Of a DNA stretch of 13,210 bases, positions 7,168-13,195 are shown piece after piece. Location of the stretch: positions 1 to 13,210 of the forward strand of contig UQFL01000052.1 in the NCBI GenBank assembly GCA_900540305.1, read 5' to 3'. The position numbers were made by a program, and so were the translations under genes. How positions within the stretch are numbered: position 1 is the stretch's first letter; the number at the start of each line of letters is the position of its first letter. A model generated the notes under the pieces. That model saw only the letters and a list, made by a program, of their open reading frames with translations, made no database searches and had not been told where the DNA came from. Source of the stretch: an uncultured Oscillospiraceae bacterium. GTDB taxonomy: Bacteria > Bacillota > Clostridia > Oscillospirales > Acutalibacteraceae.

Positions 7168-8328
7168 TTATTTATTTTCAATATGAGAAGTCGTTTTGCC
7201 CTTTACGGGGTACGGCTTATAATTATCCTCCCACGGGAAGGTATAATCAAGACCGAGCTCATCTCTTACAGCGCAGATTTCTTTCTGAACAGCGTCATTA
7301 ATCGGAACGCCGCTGTTTTCACGCTCTTTCCAGATGTCATACTCTTTTTCGCCGGCAGTATAAATTCTGTCCTCGCCGGGTGCTTTCTGGCTTGCTCTGA
7401 GCTCTCTGAGAATATCGCCTGCAGTCTTTTTGAATGAATCAAGACCCAAAAACGCCTCTGTGTCTATTGCGATAAACCAGTGGCCGAGGTGGTATTTTTT
7501 CTTTTCACCGTTCTCGCCGATGCCTGAAAGCGCTGAAAGAAACTGGCCCTGCTGAAGAGCCGCTGAAAGAAGCTCTACCGCCGTTGCGAAGTCATAACCC
7601 TTATATCCGCCGAGTTCCTCGCCAATGCCGCCGAGAGGAGCGAGAGCCGCCTCGTGAGTGTTGAGCTGAGTTAAAATCTCCTCGCTGTTTGTAAGCGCAC
7701 TGCCGTCTCTGCCAACAACTGTTCCTACAGGGCAGTCTTTGCCGAGCCTTGCATAATACTCAATTCTGCCGCGCTGAATTATAGATGTTGCGGCATCAAA
7801 TACGAACGGGAATTTTTCATCAGTAGGCATACCGATTGTAAACGGGTTTGTGCCAAGCATATTCTCAACGCCGAAAGTGGGAGCGATTGAGGGGCGTGCG
7901 TTCGTACCCGTCATACCTATCATTCCAGCCTCGGTTGCCATTGTTGCGTAATAACCTGCAATACCGTAATGACAGCTGTTTCTAACGGCAGTCATACCCA
8001 TACCGTATTTTTTAGCCTTGTCAATAGCCATCTGCATAGCTTTTACGCCGATAACCTGACCCATACCGTCGTGACCGTCAATAACGGCTGTTGTGGGAGT
8101 TTCTCTGATGATTTCAAATTCAGTAACGGGGTTTTGAATACCCGCTTTAATTCTGTCAATATAAATTGGTTTGAATCTGTTGCAGCCGTGGCTTTCGATA
8201 CCTCTTTTATCTGATTCAAGAAGTACATCAGTACATATTTCGGCATCCTTTTCAGGAACGCCGTAGCCCTTGAAAGCATCCGTTACAAAATCGGATATTA
8301 AATCCCACGGGCAAATAACTTTAGACAT
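7168..8328 (-). CDS. Ldh2-family malate/L-lactate dehydrogenase, NAD(P)-dependent
   Basis: The Ldh2/MdhII-like family oxidises 2-hydroxyacids (malate, L-lactate, ureidoglycolate and relatives) and is unrelated in fold to classical LDH/MDH. The 386 residues show the family markers in order: SDKRGIESHG (residues 39-48, with active-site His47), TTAVIDGHDGMGQVIG (about 79-94) and AVRNSCHYGIAGYY (about 114-127, His120, the NSNHFG motif in variant form). Next come TGTNARPSIAPTFG, then LGTNPFTIGMP and FDAATSIIQRGRI. Near residue 240-250 is the GYKGYDFATAVELL segment. Substrate cannot be read from sequence, but the malic enzyme directly downstream favours malate. The ATG at 8328 has AAGGAG seven bases upstream. 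It lies 63 bases after glpK with no terminator between, so it is likely read from the glpK promoter. Confidence 0.92.
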   Translation of the reverse strand: MSKVICPWDLISDFVTDAFKGYGVPEKDAEICTDVLLESDKRGIESHGCNRFKPIYIDRIKAGIQNPVTEFEIIRETPTTAVIDGHDGMGQVIGVKAMQMAIDKAKKYGMGMTAVRNSCHYGIAGYYATMATEAGMIGMTGTNARPSIAPTFGVENMLGTNPFTIGMPTDEKFPFVFDAATSIIQRGRIEYYARLGKDCPVGTVVGRDGSALTNSEEILTQLNTHEAALAPLGGIGEELGGYKGYDFATAVELLSAALQQGQFLSALSGIGENGEKKKYHLGHWFIAIDTEAFLGLDSFKKTAGDILRELRASQKAPGEDRIYTAGEKEYDIWKERENSGVPINDAVQKEICAVRDELGLDYTFPWEDNYKPYPVKGKTTSHIENK

Positions 8329-8391
8329 AGTAAATCTCCTTATTAATTACATTATATATAAAGATTATTCCCTCTTTAGTCACTTATAAAA

Positions 8392-9894
8392 TTATCTTTC
8401 CCAATTTCTTGAGCGTTCAACTGCACGCTTCCAATTAGTATAAAGCTTATTTCTTTTTTCAGTTTCCATAGACGGAATAAAAATCTTATCAACCTGTCTG
8501 TTTTGCTCAATTTCCTCTGTGCTCTTCCACAAACCTGTTGCAAGGCCTGCAAGATAGCCTGCTCCGAGAGCAGTTGCTTCTTTATTTACGGGGCGGTTTA
8601 CATTTACACCCGTCATATCAGCCTGAATCTGCATCATTATATCTGAAACAGACGCACCGCCGTCAACACGAAGATCTTTGAGAAGAATACCACTGTCCTT
8701 AACCATCGCCTCAAGCAAATCTGTCATCTGATATGTAATGCTTTCAAGAACAGCACGGCAAATGTGCCTTTTGTTTACACTTCTCGTAAGACCTATCATA
8801 CATCCTCGTGCGTACATATCCCAATAAGGTGCACCGAGACCTGTAAACGCAGGAACAAAATAAAGACCGTTTGAATCTTCAACCTGCGCGGCGAGTATAT
8901 CGCACTCAGGGGCTGATTTTATAAGTTCAACTTCATCACGAAGCCATTTGATAACTGAGCCTGCATTAAACGCAGAACCCTCAAGGTCATAAGTAATTTT
9001 ACCGTCAAGACCCCATGCAATACCCGTGAGAAGATTTGAGCGTGATTCGATTCTCTTGTCTCCCGTATTCATCAAAAGGAAACAGCCTGTGCCGTAAGTG
9101 TTTTTAGCCTGACCTGCATTAAAACAGCCCTGACCGAAAAGCGCACCAGGCTGGTCGCCGATTGAACTTGCTATCGGTATACCGGCAATCTGCTCAAGTC
9201 CGGGGAATTTTGCACATTCTCCGTAAACACAGCTTGACGGTTTAACCTCGGGCAGCATACTCATAGGAATACCAAGCTTATCGCAGAGATATTCATCCCA
9301 CTGAAGTTTGTCTATATCAAAAAGCATTGTTCGGCATGCGTTTGAATAGTCCGTTACATGAACTGCGCCGCCGGTAAGATTCCAGATAAGCCAAGTATCC
9401 ACCGTGCCGAAAAGGAGCTCGCCTTTTTCTGCTTTTTCTCTTGCGCCCTCAACATTATCGAGAATCCATTTTATTTTCGTAGCAGAGAAATACGCGTCAA
9501 TCAAAAGGCCCGTTGTGTTTTTTATGTAATCGCCGAGGCCGAGAGCCTTGAGTTCCTCGCAATAATCTGCCGTTCTGCGGCACTGCCACACGATAGCATT
9601 ATAAACAGGTTTTCCCGTTTCCTTATCCCAAACAATTGTGGTTTCTCTCTGATTTGTAATACCGATTGCGGCAATGTCGTCAGGGTTAAATTTACCCTCT
9701 CTGAGCACCTGCAAAATCGCCTCAAGTTCTGAAAACAGAATTTCGCTAGGATTATGCTCAACCCAACCGTTTTGCGGATAATACTGATTAAATTCTTTCT
9801 GTGCTTTGGCGACAATTTCGCCTTTTTTGTTGATTATTATCGCTCGGGAGCTTGTAGTGCCCTGGTCGAGCGCCATAACATATTTTTTACCCAT
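8392..9894 (-). CDS. glpK: Glycerol kinase
   Basis: This enzyme phosphorylates glycerol with ATP to sn-glycerol 3-phosphate, feeding glycolysis or phospholipid synthesis. The 500 residues are full length for a FGGY-family kinase. The ATP phosphate loop DQGTTSSR is at 10-17. Glycerol-contact residues match the E. coli enzyme: Arg83-Glu84 in NQRET, Trp103, Tyr135 and the catalytic base Asp247 in GDQPGALFG. The second FGGY signature region (GLYFVPAFTGLGAPYW) and the C-terminal LRVDGGASVSD ATP-site loop are present. The loop that carries the HPr-phosphorylated histidine in enterococcal GlpK (about residue 232) has no His here. The ATG at 9894 has AAGGGGG eight bases upstream. No glpF, glpD or glpO gene is adjacent; instead it heads a run with two malate-type enzymes. 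Confidence 0.97.
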   Translation of the reverse strand: MGKKYVMALDQGTTSSRAIIINKKGEIVAKAQKEFNQYYPQNGWVEHNPSEILFSELEAILQVLREGKFNPDDIAAIGITNQRETTIVWDKETGKPVYNAIVWQCRRTADYCEELKALGLGDYIKNTTGLLIDAYFSATKIKWILDNVEGAREKAEKGELLFGTVDTWLIWNLTGGAVHVTDYSNACRTMLFDIDKLQWDEYLCDKLGIPMSMLPEVKPSSCVYGECAKFPGLEQIAGIPIASSIGDQPGALFGQGCFNAGQAKNTYGTGCFLLMNTGDKRIESRSNLLTGIAWGLDGKITYDLEGSAFNAGSVIKWLRDEVELIKSAPECDILAAQVEDSNGLYFVPAFTGLGAPYWDMYARGCMIGLTRSVNKRHICRAVLESITYQMTDLLEAMVKDSGILLKDLRVDGGASVSDIMMQIQADMTGVNVNRPVNKEATALGAGYLAGLATGLWKSTEEIEQNRQVDKIFIPSMETEKRNKLYTNWKRAVERSRNWER

Positions 9895-9928
9895 AAATAT
9901 TTCCCCCTTATTTTTGCCTGAAAAAGCA

Positions 9929-9962
9929 AAAAGAGCAAGTGCTTATTATCACTTACTCTTTT
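9929..9962 (-). terminator. Rho-independent terminator for acpP, overlapping the glpK promoter start site
   Basis: On the minus strand AAAAGAGTAAGTG (9962 down to 9950) pairs along 13 positions with CACTTGCTCTTTT (9941 down to 9929), with one G-U pair and an 8-base loop. The run then continues with T residues, and a second T5 at 9925-9921. It lies about 60 bases beyond the acpP stop. The predicted glpK transcription start (about 9956) falls inside the upstream arm, so a glpK transcript would carry only part of this hairpin. Confidence 0.8.
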
Positions 9963-9991
9963 ATTGTAATATTTTACAATCCTTATGTCAA
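9963..9991 (-). promoter_or_regulatory. Sigma-A promoter for glpK
   Basis: On the minus strand a perfect -35 box TTGACA (9991-9986) is followed after exactly 17 bases by TACAAT (9968-9963), five of six matches to the -10 consensus. The expected start is near 9956, giving a leader of about 60 bases to the glpK ATG. It lies between the acpP stop and the acpP terminator, so glpK and the two downstream genes have their own promoter. No operator palindrome or catabolite-response element is evident nearby. Confidence 0.8.
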
Positions 9992-10024
9992 ACTATTAGT
10001 TGTGTATTTTAAATGAATAAATTG

Positions 10025-10252
10025 TTACTGATTGCTTTCAATAAAGTTTACAATATCAGCAACACTCTTCATCTCCGCAATAACTTCATCAGGAACTTCG
10101 ATTCCGAACTCATCTTCAATGCTCATAACAATATCTATTGAATCAAGGCTGTCTGCGTCAAGATCTTCTTCAAGCAAACTGTCCATACTGATTTTTTCCG
10201 GTGCAACACCGAGCTGTTCGGATAAAATTTCTACAACCTTATCAAATACCAT
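10025..10252 (-). CDS. acpP: Acyl carrier protein
   Basis: ACP carries acyl chains on a 4'-phosphopantetheine arm during fatty acid (or other acyl) synthesis. At 75 residues it has the usual length and the acidic four-helix character. The phosphopantetheine attachment serine is Ser35 in DADSLDSID, followed by the helix II recognition residues (IVMSIEDEFG). The ATG at 10252 has AGGAGT nine bases upstream. It is monocistronic, with its own consensus promoter and terminator, and no fab genes are adjacent. It could therefore be the housekeeping ACP or a second copy used in another pathway. The intact DSL motif and canonical length argue for a functional type II ACP. Confidence 0.93.
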   Translation of the reverse strand: MVFDKVVEILSEQLGVAPEKISMDSLLEEDLDADSLDSIDIVMSIEDEFGIEVPDEVIAEMKSVADIVNFIESNQ

Positions 10253-10306
10253 AACCTATCACTCCTAAATATACGGTTGTTAATATTCGTCATTTATGTT
10301 ATTATC

Positions 10307-10335
10307 ATATTATAAAATTTACTAAAAGTTGTCAA
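10307..10335 (-). promoter_or_regulatory. Sigma-A promoter for acpP
   Basis: On the minus strand TTGACA (10335-10330) is followed after exactly 17 bases by TAATAT (10312-10307). The predicted start near 10300 gives a ~48-base leader containing AGGAGT before the acpP ATG. A perfect -35 box and ideal spacing suggest strong constitutive expression, as expected for ACP. Confidence 0.8.
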
Positions 10336-10349
10336 TAGTTTTTAACTGC

Positions 10350-10392
10350 AGAATTAAAAGCAATTTGAAAATCTAAAAATTATTTTAATTCT
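10350..10392. repeat. 10-bp inverted repeat between the acpP promoter and aroE
   Basis: AGAATTAAAA (10350-10359) is the exact reverse complement of TTTTAATTCT (10383-10392), separated by 23 bases. It lies upstream of the acpP -35 box and about 20 bases before the aroE ATG, in the divergent acpP/aroE intergenic region. It is nearly all A+T, so it would be a weak RNA hairpin. It could be a DNA-binding site or a composition accident. No clear aroE promoter was found in this region. Confidence 0.3.
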
Positions 10393-10411
10393 AAGTACAT
10401 AGAGGTTTAAT

Positions 10412-11236
10412 ATGAAAAAATTCGGTTTAACGGGTTATCCGCTCGGCCATTCGCTCTCCCCTTTTATTCACAGGGAGCTTATGAAAATATCCCATATTGA
10501 GGGCGAATACGGTCTTTTTGAAATTGCACCCGAAAATCTTGATAATGATATTGAAAAACTTAAAACCCTAAACGGCTTTAATGTTACCATTCCGCATAAA
10601 ATCAATATTATTCCGTTTCTTGATTCGCTTGATGAAAAAGCAAAGCTTTTTTCTTCCGTAAACACTGTTAAAACAGGTGCAGAATGCAAGGGATACAACA
10701 CGGACTGCGACGGTTTTCTAAGAGCGCTTGACGGTGCGGGTATGTCGCTTTCAGGCAATGTTCTGCTTTGCGGAGCGGGCGGAGTTTCGAGAATGATAGC
10801 ATTTGAAGCAGCGCTTGCAGGCTGCCGACTCACAATAGCGGCAAGAAGCGAAAGCATAGAAAAGGCTGAAAAGCTTAAAAATGAAATCCTTTCAAAAACT
10901 GGAAAAACCGTTAGCGTTATTTCTTATGATAATATTTCAGACGGATATGATTTAATAGTTAACGGAACGCCCGTGGGTATGTTTCCGAAAGTGGATAAAT
11001 GCGTGCTGAAAAAAGAAACAGTTTTAAAATCCAAAGCAGTATATGATGTTATTTACAATCCTGCCGAAACACTTCTTTTAAAATATGCAAAGGAAGCGGG
11101 AATTAAGTATTCAAACGGACTTTCAATGCTTGTTTGGCAGGCGGCTGTTGCGCAGGAAATATGGAACGGCACTGAATTTTCAAATGACGATATTGAAAAA
11201 GTTATAAAACTGACCGAAGAGGAGCTGAATAAATAA
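10412..11236 (+). CDS. aroE: Shikimate dehydrogenase (NADP)
   Basis: This enzyme reduces 3-dehydroshikimate to shikimate in the chorismate pathway. The 274 residues are normal for AroE. The N-terminal substrate domain has GYPLGHSLSP, with shikimate-binding Ser14 and Ser16. NVTIPHK follows with the catalytic Lys63, then GYNTDCDGF with the catalytic Asp98. The NADP fold has GAGGVSR at 121-127 and AARSESIEKA in the region of the phosphate-binding turn. NGTPVGM and the C-terminal NGLSMLVWQA segment complete the family signatures. The start has AGAGG about seven bases upstream. Its stop TAA overlaps the aroK ATG by one base (TAATG), so the two adjacent steps of the pathway are coupled. Shikimate dehydrogenase proper is favoured over quinate/shikimate paralogues because aroK follows. 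Confidence 0.96.
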   Translation: MKKFGLTGYPLGHSLSPFIHRELMKISHIEGEYGLFEIAPENLDNDIEKLKTLNGFNVTIPHKINIIPFLDSLDEKAKLFSSVNTVKTGAECKGYNTDCDGFLRALDGAGMSLSGNVLLCGAGGVSRMIAFEAALAGCRLTIAARSESIEKAEKLKNEILSKTGKTVSVISYDNISDGYDLIVNGTPVGMFPKVDKCVLKKETVLKSKAVYDVIYNPAETLLLKYAKEAGIKYSNGLSMLVWQAAVAQEIWNGTEFSNDDIEKVIKLTEEELNK

Positions 11237-11724
11237 TGAATATTGTTTTATGCGGCTTTATGGGCGCAGGCAAAACGGTTGTGGGCAAAGAGCTTGCGAA
11301 AATAACGGGCAGACGCTTTGTGGACACGGACGAACTAATTGAACAGGAACAGAAAATGGCAATAAAAGCTATCTTCACCGTTAAGGGAGAAGAATATTTC
11401 AGGGAACTTGAATACGAAATGTGCAAAAAGGTTGCCGAAATGAAAAACACAGTTGTTTCAACAGGCGGCGGCGCAATGACTTACCCGAGAAATGTTGAGG
11501 CAATCAAAAAAGGCTCTAAAATAGTTTTTCTTGACGCTTCATTTGATGTTATATGCCAAAGGGTTGGAGACGGCAAATCAAGACCCTTATTTAAAGACAG
11601 AGAGAATGCCGAAAAGCTTTATAACGAGCGCAGAAAGAAGTATATTGAAGCGAGCGATTTCATTATAAACGGCGATATGGCGGCAAGAAAAACGGCAGTT
11701 GAAATTGCTGAATTATTTAAATAA
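11236..11724 (+). CDS. aroK: Shikimate kinase
   Basis: This kinase phosphorylates shikimate with ATP to shikimate 3-phosphate, the step after AroE. The 162 residues are typical for this NMP-kinase-like family. The Walker A loop GFMGAGKT is at 7-14. Shikimate-binding residues are Asp32 in FVDTDELIE, Arg56 in YFRELE and the Gly77-Gly79 triplet in STGGGAM. The lid arginine is Arg116 in SRPLF. It starts inside the aroE stop codon, with translation probably by re-initiation (GAGGAG lies about a dozen bases upstream, inside aroE). No terminator follows, but the next gene has its own promoter. No other aro genes are in view. Confidence 0.96.
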   Translation: MNIVLCGFMGAGKTVVGKELAKITGRRFVDTDELIEQEQKMAIKAIFTVKGEEYFRELEYEMCKKVAEMKNTVVSTGGGAMTYPRNVEAIKKGSKIVFLDASFDVICQRVGDGKSRPLFKDRENAEKLYNERRKKYIEASDFIINGDMAARKTAVEIAELFK

Positions 11725-11736
11725 TTGTTAATAATG

Positions 11737-11765
11737 TTGAAAAAATATTTACTGTGTGCTATAAT
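11737..11765 (+). promoter_or_regulatory. Extended -10 sigma-A promoter for the ABC-2 permease gene
   Basis: TTGAAA (11737-11742) is followed after exactly 17 bases by a perfect TATAAT (11760-11765). The -10 is preceded by TGC, the extended -10 element. The predicted start near 11772 leaves a ~29-base leader with GGAG (11790-11793) seven bases before the ATG. The permease can thus be expressed separately from aroE-aroK. Confidence 0.8.
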
Positions 11766-11800
11766 GACTGCGTTTTCAGTATGAATTATGGAGTTATGCA

Positions 11801-12640
11801 ATGTTTAGTAAAACAAAGGAAGACTTCAAACATTTTTATACAATGTTTGATAAGTATAAATACTTACTAAGAGAATTAACCCGCAAAAATGTTAAATTAA
11901 AATACAGGGATTCATGGCTTGGAATTTTCTGGAGCTTTCTTCAACCCCTTTTGAATATGATAGTTTTGACTGTTGTATTCGGAAATATATTCGGTGCTAA
12001 CAGAGAACATATTGTCTGCTACCCCGTTTATCTTTTCACAGGTAGGCTGATGTTTGAATTCTTTACTTCATCAACTAAAAAAGCGCTTGTATCTTTCAGG
12101 TCTAATGCGCCGATTATCAAAAAGGTATATGTACCCAAATATATGTACCCCGTTTCGGGAATACTTTCAAACTTCGTAACTTTTGCAATATCTATTATTT
12201 GCTATATATGCGTATGGATATTCTTCAAAGCAACAGGTATCCTCGGAGGTTCAGGGCTTACAATAAACGGGTATGCGTTGCTGTTCTTTATACCGATGGC
12301 AATTCTGCTTGTTTTTGTTATAGGAGTAGGCTTAATACTTTCCGTACTTCAGGTATATTTCAGAGATATTGAGTATATATGGGATGTTTTCTGCACACTT
12401 CTTTTCTACTGTATACCTATTATTTATCCGTTACAGCAGATAAGACAGGAATGGACAGAGATTTTAATAAAAATAAATCCGCTTTATTCTATGCTTGAAC
12501 TGTTCAGACAATGCGTTCTTTATTGTATGCCGATGAGCTGGAAGCTTCTTTTATATTCATTATTCTGGGCATTCGGCACACTTTTCGTTGGAATTATAAT
12601 ATTCAACAAGAAGAGCGATGACCTTATTTTCCACTTATAA
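11801..12640 (+). CDS. ABC-2 type transporter permease, polysaccharide/teichoic acid export family
   Basis: The sequence looks like the membrane subunit of a TagG/RfbA-type exporter, which moves lipid-linked glycans across the cytoplasmic membrane with an ATPase partner. The 279 residues are typical. A cytoplasmic amphipathic N-terminus (LRELTRKNVKLKYRDSWLGI) leads into the first membrane segment with the family motif LGIFWSFLQPLLNMIV. About six hydrophobic segments can be seen, near residues 42-65, 70-90, 118-142, 156-182, 193-215 and 250-272. The conserved RDIEYIWDV segment (about 189-197) precedes the fifth. No ABC ATPase gene lies next to it: aroK is upstream, and a terminator 39 bases downstream closes the transcript. 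The carried substrate cannot be deduced. A drug-type ABC-2 permease is less likely given the N-terminal motif. Confidence 0.88.
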   Translation: MFSKTKEDFKHFYTMFDKYKYLLRELTRKNVKLKYRDSWLGIFWSFLQPLLNMIVLTVVFGNIFGANREHIVCYPVYLFTGRLMFEFFTSSTKKALVSFRSNAPIIKKVYVPKYMYPVSGILSNFVTFAISIICYICVWIFFKATGILGGSGLTINGYALLFFIPMAILLVFVIGVGLILSVLQVYFRDIEYIWDVFCTLLFYCIPIIYPLQQIRQEWTEILIKINPLYSMLELFRQCVLYCMPMSWKLLLYSLFWAFGTLFVGIIIFNKKSDDLIFHL

Positions 12641-12679
12641 TAAATAAACTGAAAACACAATCTAATAATTATGTATAAA

Positions 12680-12708
12680 AACAGCCTGCAAAAGCAGGCT
12701 GTTTTTTT
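12680..12708. terminator. Bidirectional Rho-independent terminator between convergent genes
   Basis: AACAGCCTGC (12680-12689) pairs perfectly with GCAGGCTGTT (12694-12703) around an AAAA loop. On the plus strand a T7 run follows (12702-12708), ending the permease transcript. On the minus strand the complement of A5 (12677-12681) gives a T run, and the stem lies just past the stop codon of the minus-strand ORF at 12716. It should serve both directions. Confidence 0.93.
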
Positions 12709-12715
12709 GCGCCCG

Positions 12716-12919
12716 TCAGAGTCTGTTTTCCTCCTGATATTCCTTTGAATACTGAACATTGTCCTCATCCGGAATAGGAACTCCCATTTCTGTTCTTGAA
12801 TCCGGCTGAACTGTTGGATTACTCATATTGGAACAATATCTGTTAGTAATAGATGGGTTTAATCTGTATTTCTGTTTATAACAATCATTTAAATCATTTT
12901 TATTTGCTTTGCGAGCCAT
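12716..12919 (-). CDS. Small polar protein of unknown function (67 residues)
   Basis: I do not recognise this protein. It is 67 residues, strongly polar and without a hydrophobic segment, so likely cytosolic. The N-terminal third is basic (MARKANKNDLNDCYKQKYR). The remainder is rich in Asn, Pro, Ser and acidic residues and looks largely unstructured. It has two cysteines, Cys13 and Cys29. The ATG at 12919 has a strong GGAGG six bases upstream (12930-12926). That site lies inside the 3' end of the 55-residue ORF, which it overlaps by 20 bases in another frame. A bidirectional terminator follows the stop. Ribosome site, coupling and terminator together argue for a real gene despite the length. 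Confidence 0.6.
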   Translation of the reverse strand: MARKANKNDLNDCYKQKYRLNPSITNRYCSNMSNPTVQPDSRTEMGVPIPDEDNVQYSKEYQEENRL

Positions 12920-13067
12920 CTTTGCCCTCCATTTTATTTACAAGCTGTTTGAGGTCTACAAGGCTGTTAACCTTTGCGCCGCTGTAAACAAAAGAGGATT
13001 GAATGTTTTTCGGAAGAGAATTGAAATAGCTGCTCATTTCGGGGGTCATATTAAACATATCAGGCAT
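12900..13067 (-). CDS. Small helical protein of unknown function (55 residues)
   Basis: This frame encodes 55 residues beginning MPDMFNMTPEMSSYFNSLPK and ending GKDGSQSK. It has a Met-rich start, a probable helix-turn-helix-like pair of amphipathic helices (YFNSLPKNIQSSFVYSG, then VNSLVDLKQLVNKME), no membrane segment and no cysteine. I do not recognise the family; the layout resembles many short cytosolic proteins of gut Clostridia. The ATG at 13067 is preceded by AAAGGAA at about seven bases. Its last 20 bases overlap the 67-residue ORF, whose ribosome site it contains, so the two are expressed together. No convincing promoter was found in the A+T-rich 128 bases upstream. The same pair of genes recurring elsewhere would confirm it. 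Confidence 0.55.
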   Translation of the reverse strand: MPDMFNMTPEMSSYFNSLPKNIQSSFVYSGAKVNSLVDLKQLVNKMEGKDGSQSK

Positions 13068-13089
13068 AACAAATTCCTTTCTTTTTTAA

Positions 13090-13134
13090 ATTGATTTGAA
13101 AAACGGGTGCATCTATATTATTTGAAAAATCAAT
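13090..13134. repeat. Short direct and inverted repeats upstream of the small ORF pair
   Basis: ATTTGAAAAA occurs twice, at 13094-13103 and 13120-13129, 26 bases apart. ATTGATTT (13090-13097) and AAATCAAT (13127-13134) form an 8-bp inverted pair around them. The stretch from 13068 to 13195 is very A+T-rich and holds no gene. The repeats could be a protein-binding site for the downstream minus-strand ORFs, or chance in A+T-rich DNA. Confidence 0.2.
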
Positions 13135-13195
13135 AAAGATATGTTGTTTGTAAATAAATACAAAATACAGGTAAATTTTTTCTTAAATAAAAATA

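Noticed and set aside
7072..7437. 121-residue plus-strand ORF
   Set aside because: It lies antisense to the malic enzyme and Ldh2 genes, has no recognisable features and no ribosome site, and is explained by codon composition of the true genes.
8351..8356. TATAAT on the minus strand as a separate promoter for the Ldh2-family gene
   Set aside because: No acceptable -35 box stands at 16-18 bases, and the predicted start would leave a leader of only about 16 bases; A+T-rich spacer is the simpler reading.
9358..9732. 124-residue plus-strand ORF
   Set aside because: It is antisense within glpK, whose full-length protein with intact catalytic residues accounts for the sequence.
10468..10857. 129-residue minus-strand ORF
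   Set aside because: It is antisense within aroE, has no promoter or ribosome site and resembles no known family.
13068..13195. Promoter for the small ORF pair
   Set aside because: Several -10-like hexamers occur in the A+T-rich leader but none has a convincing -35 box at proper spacing, so no promoter was called.
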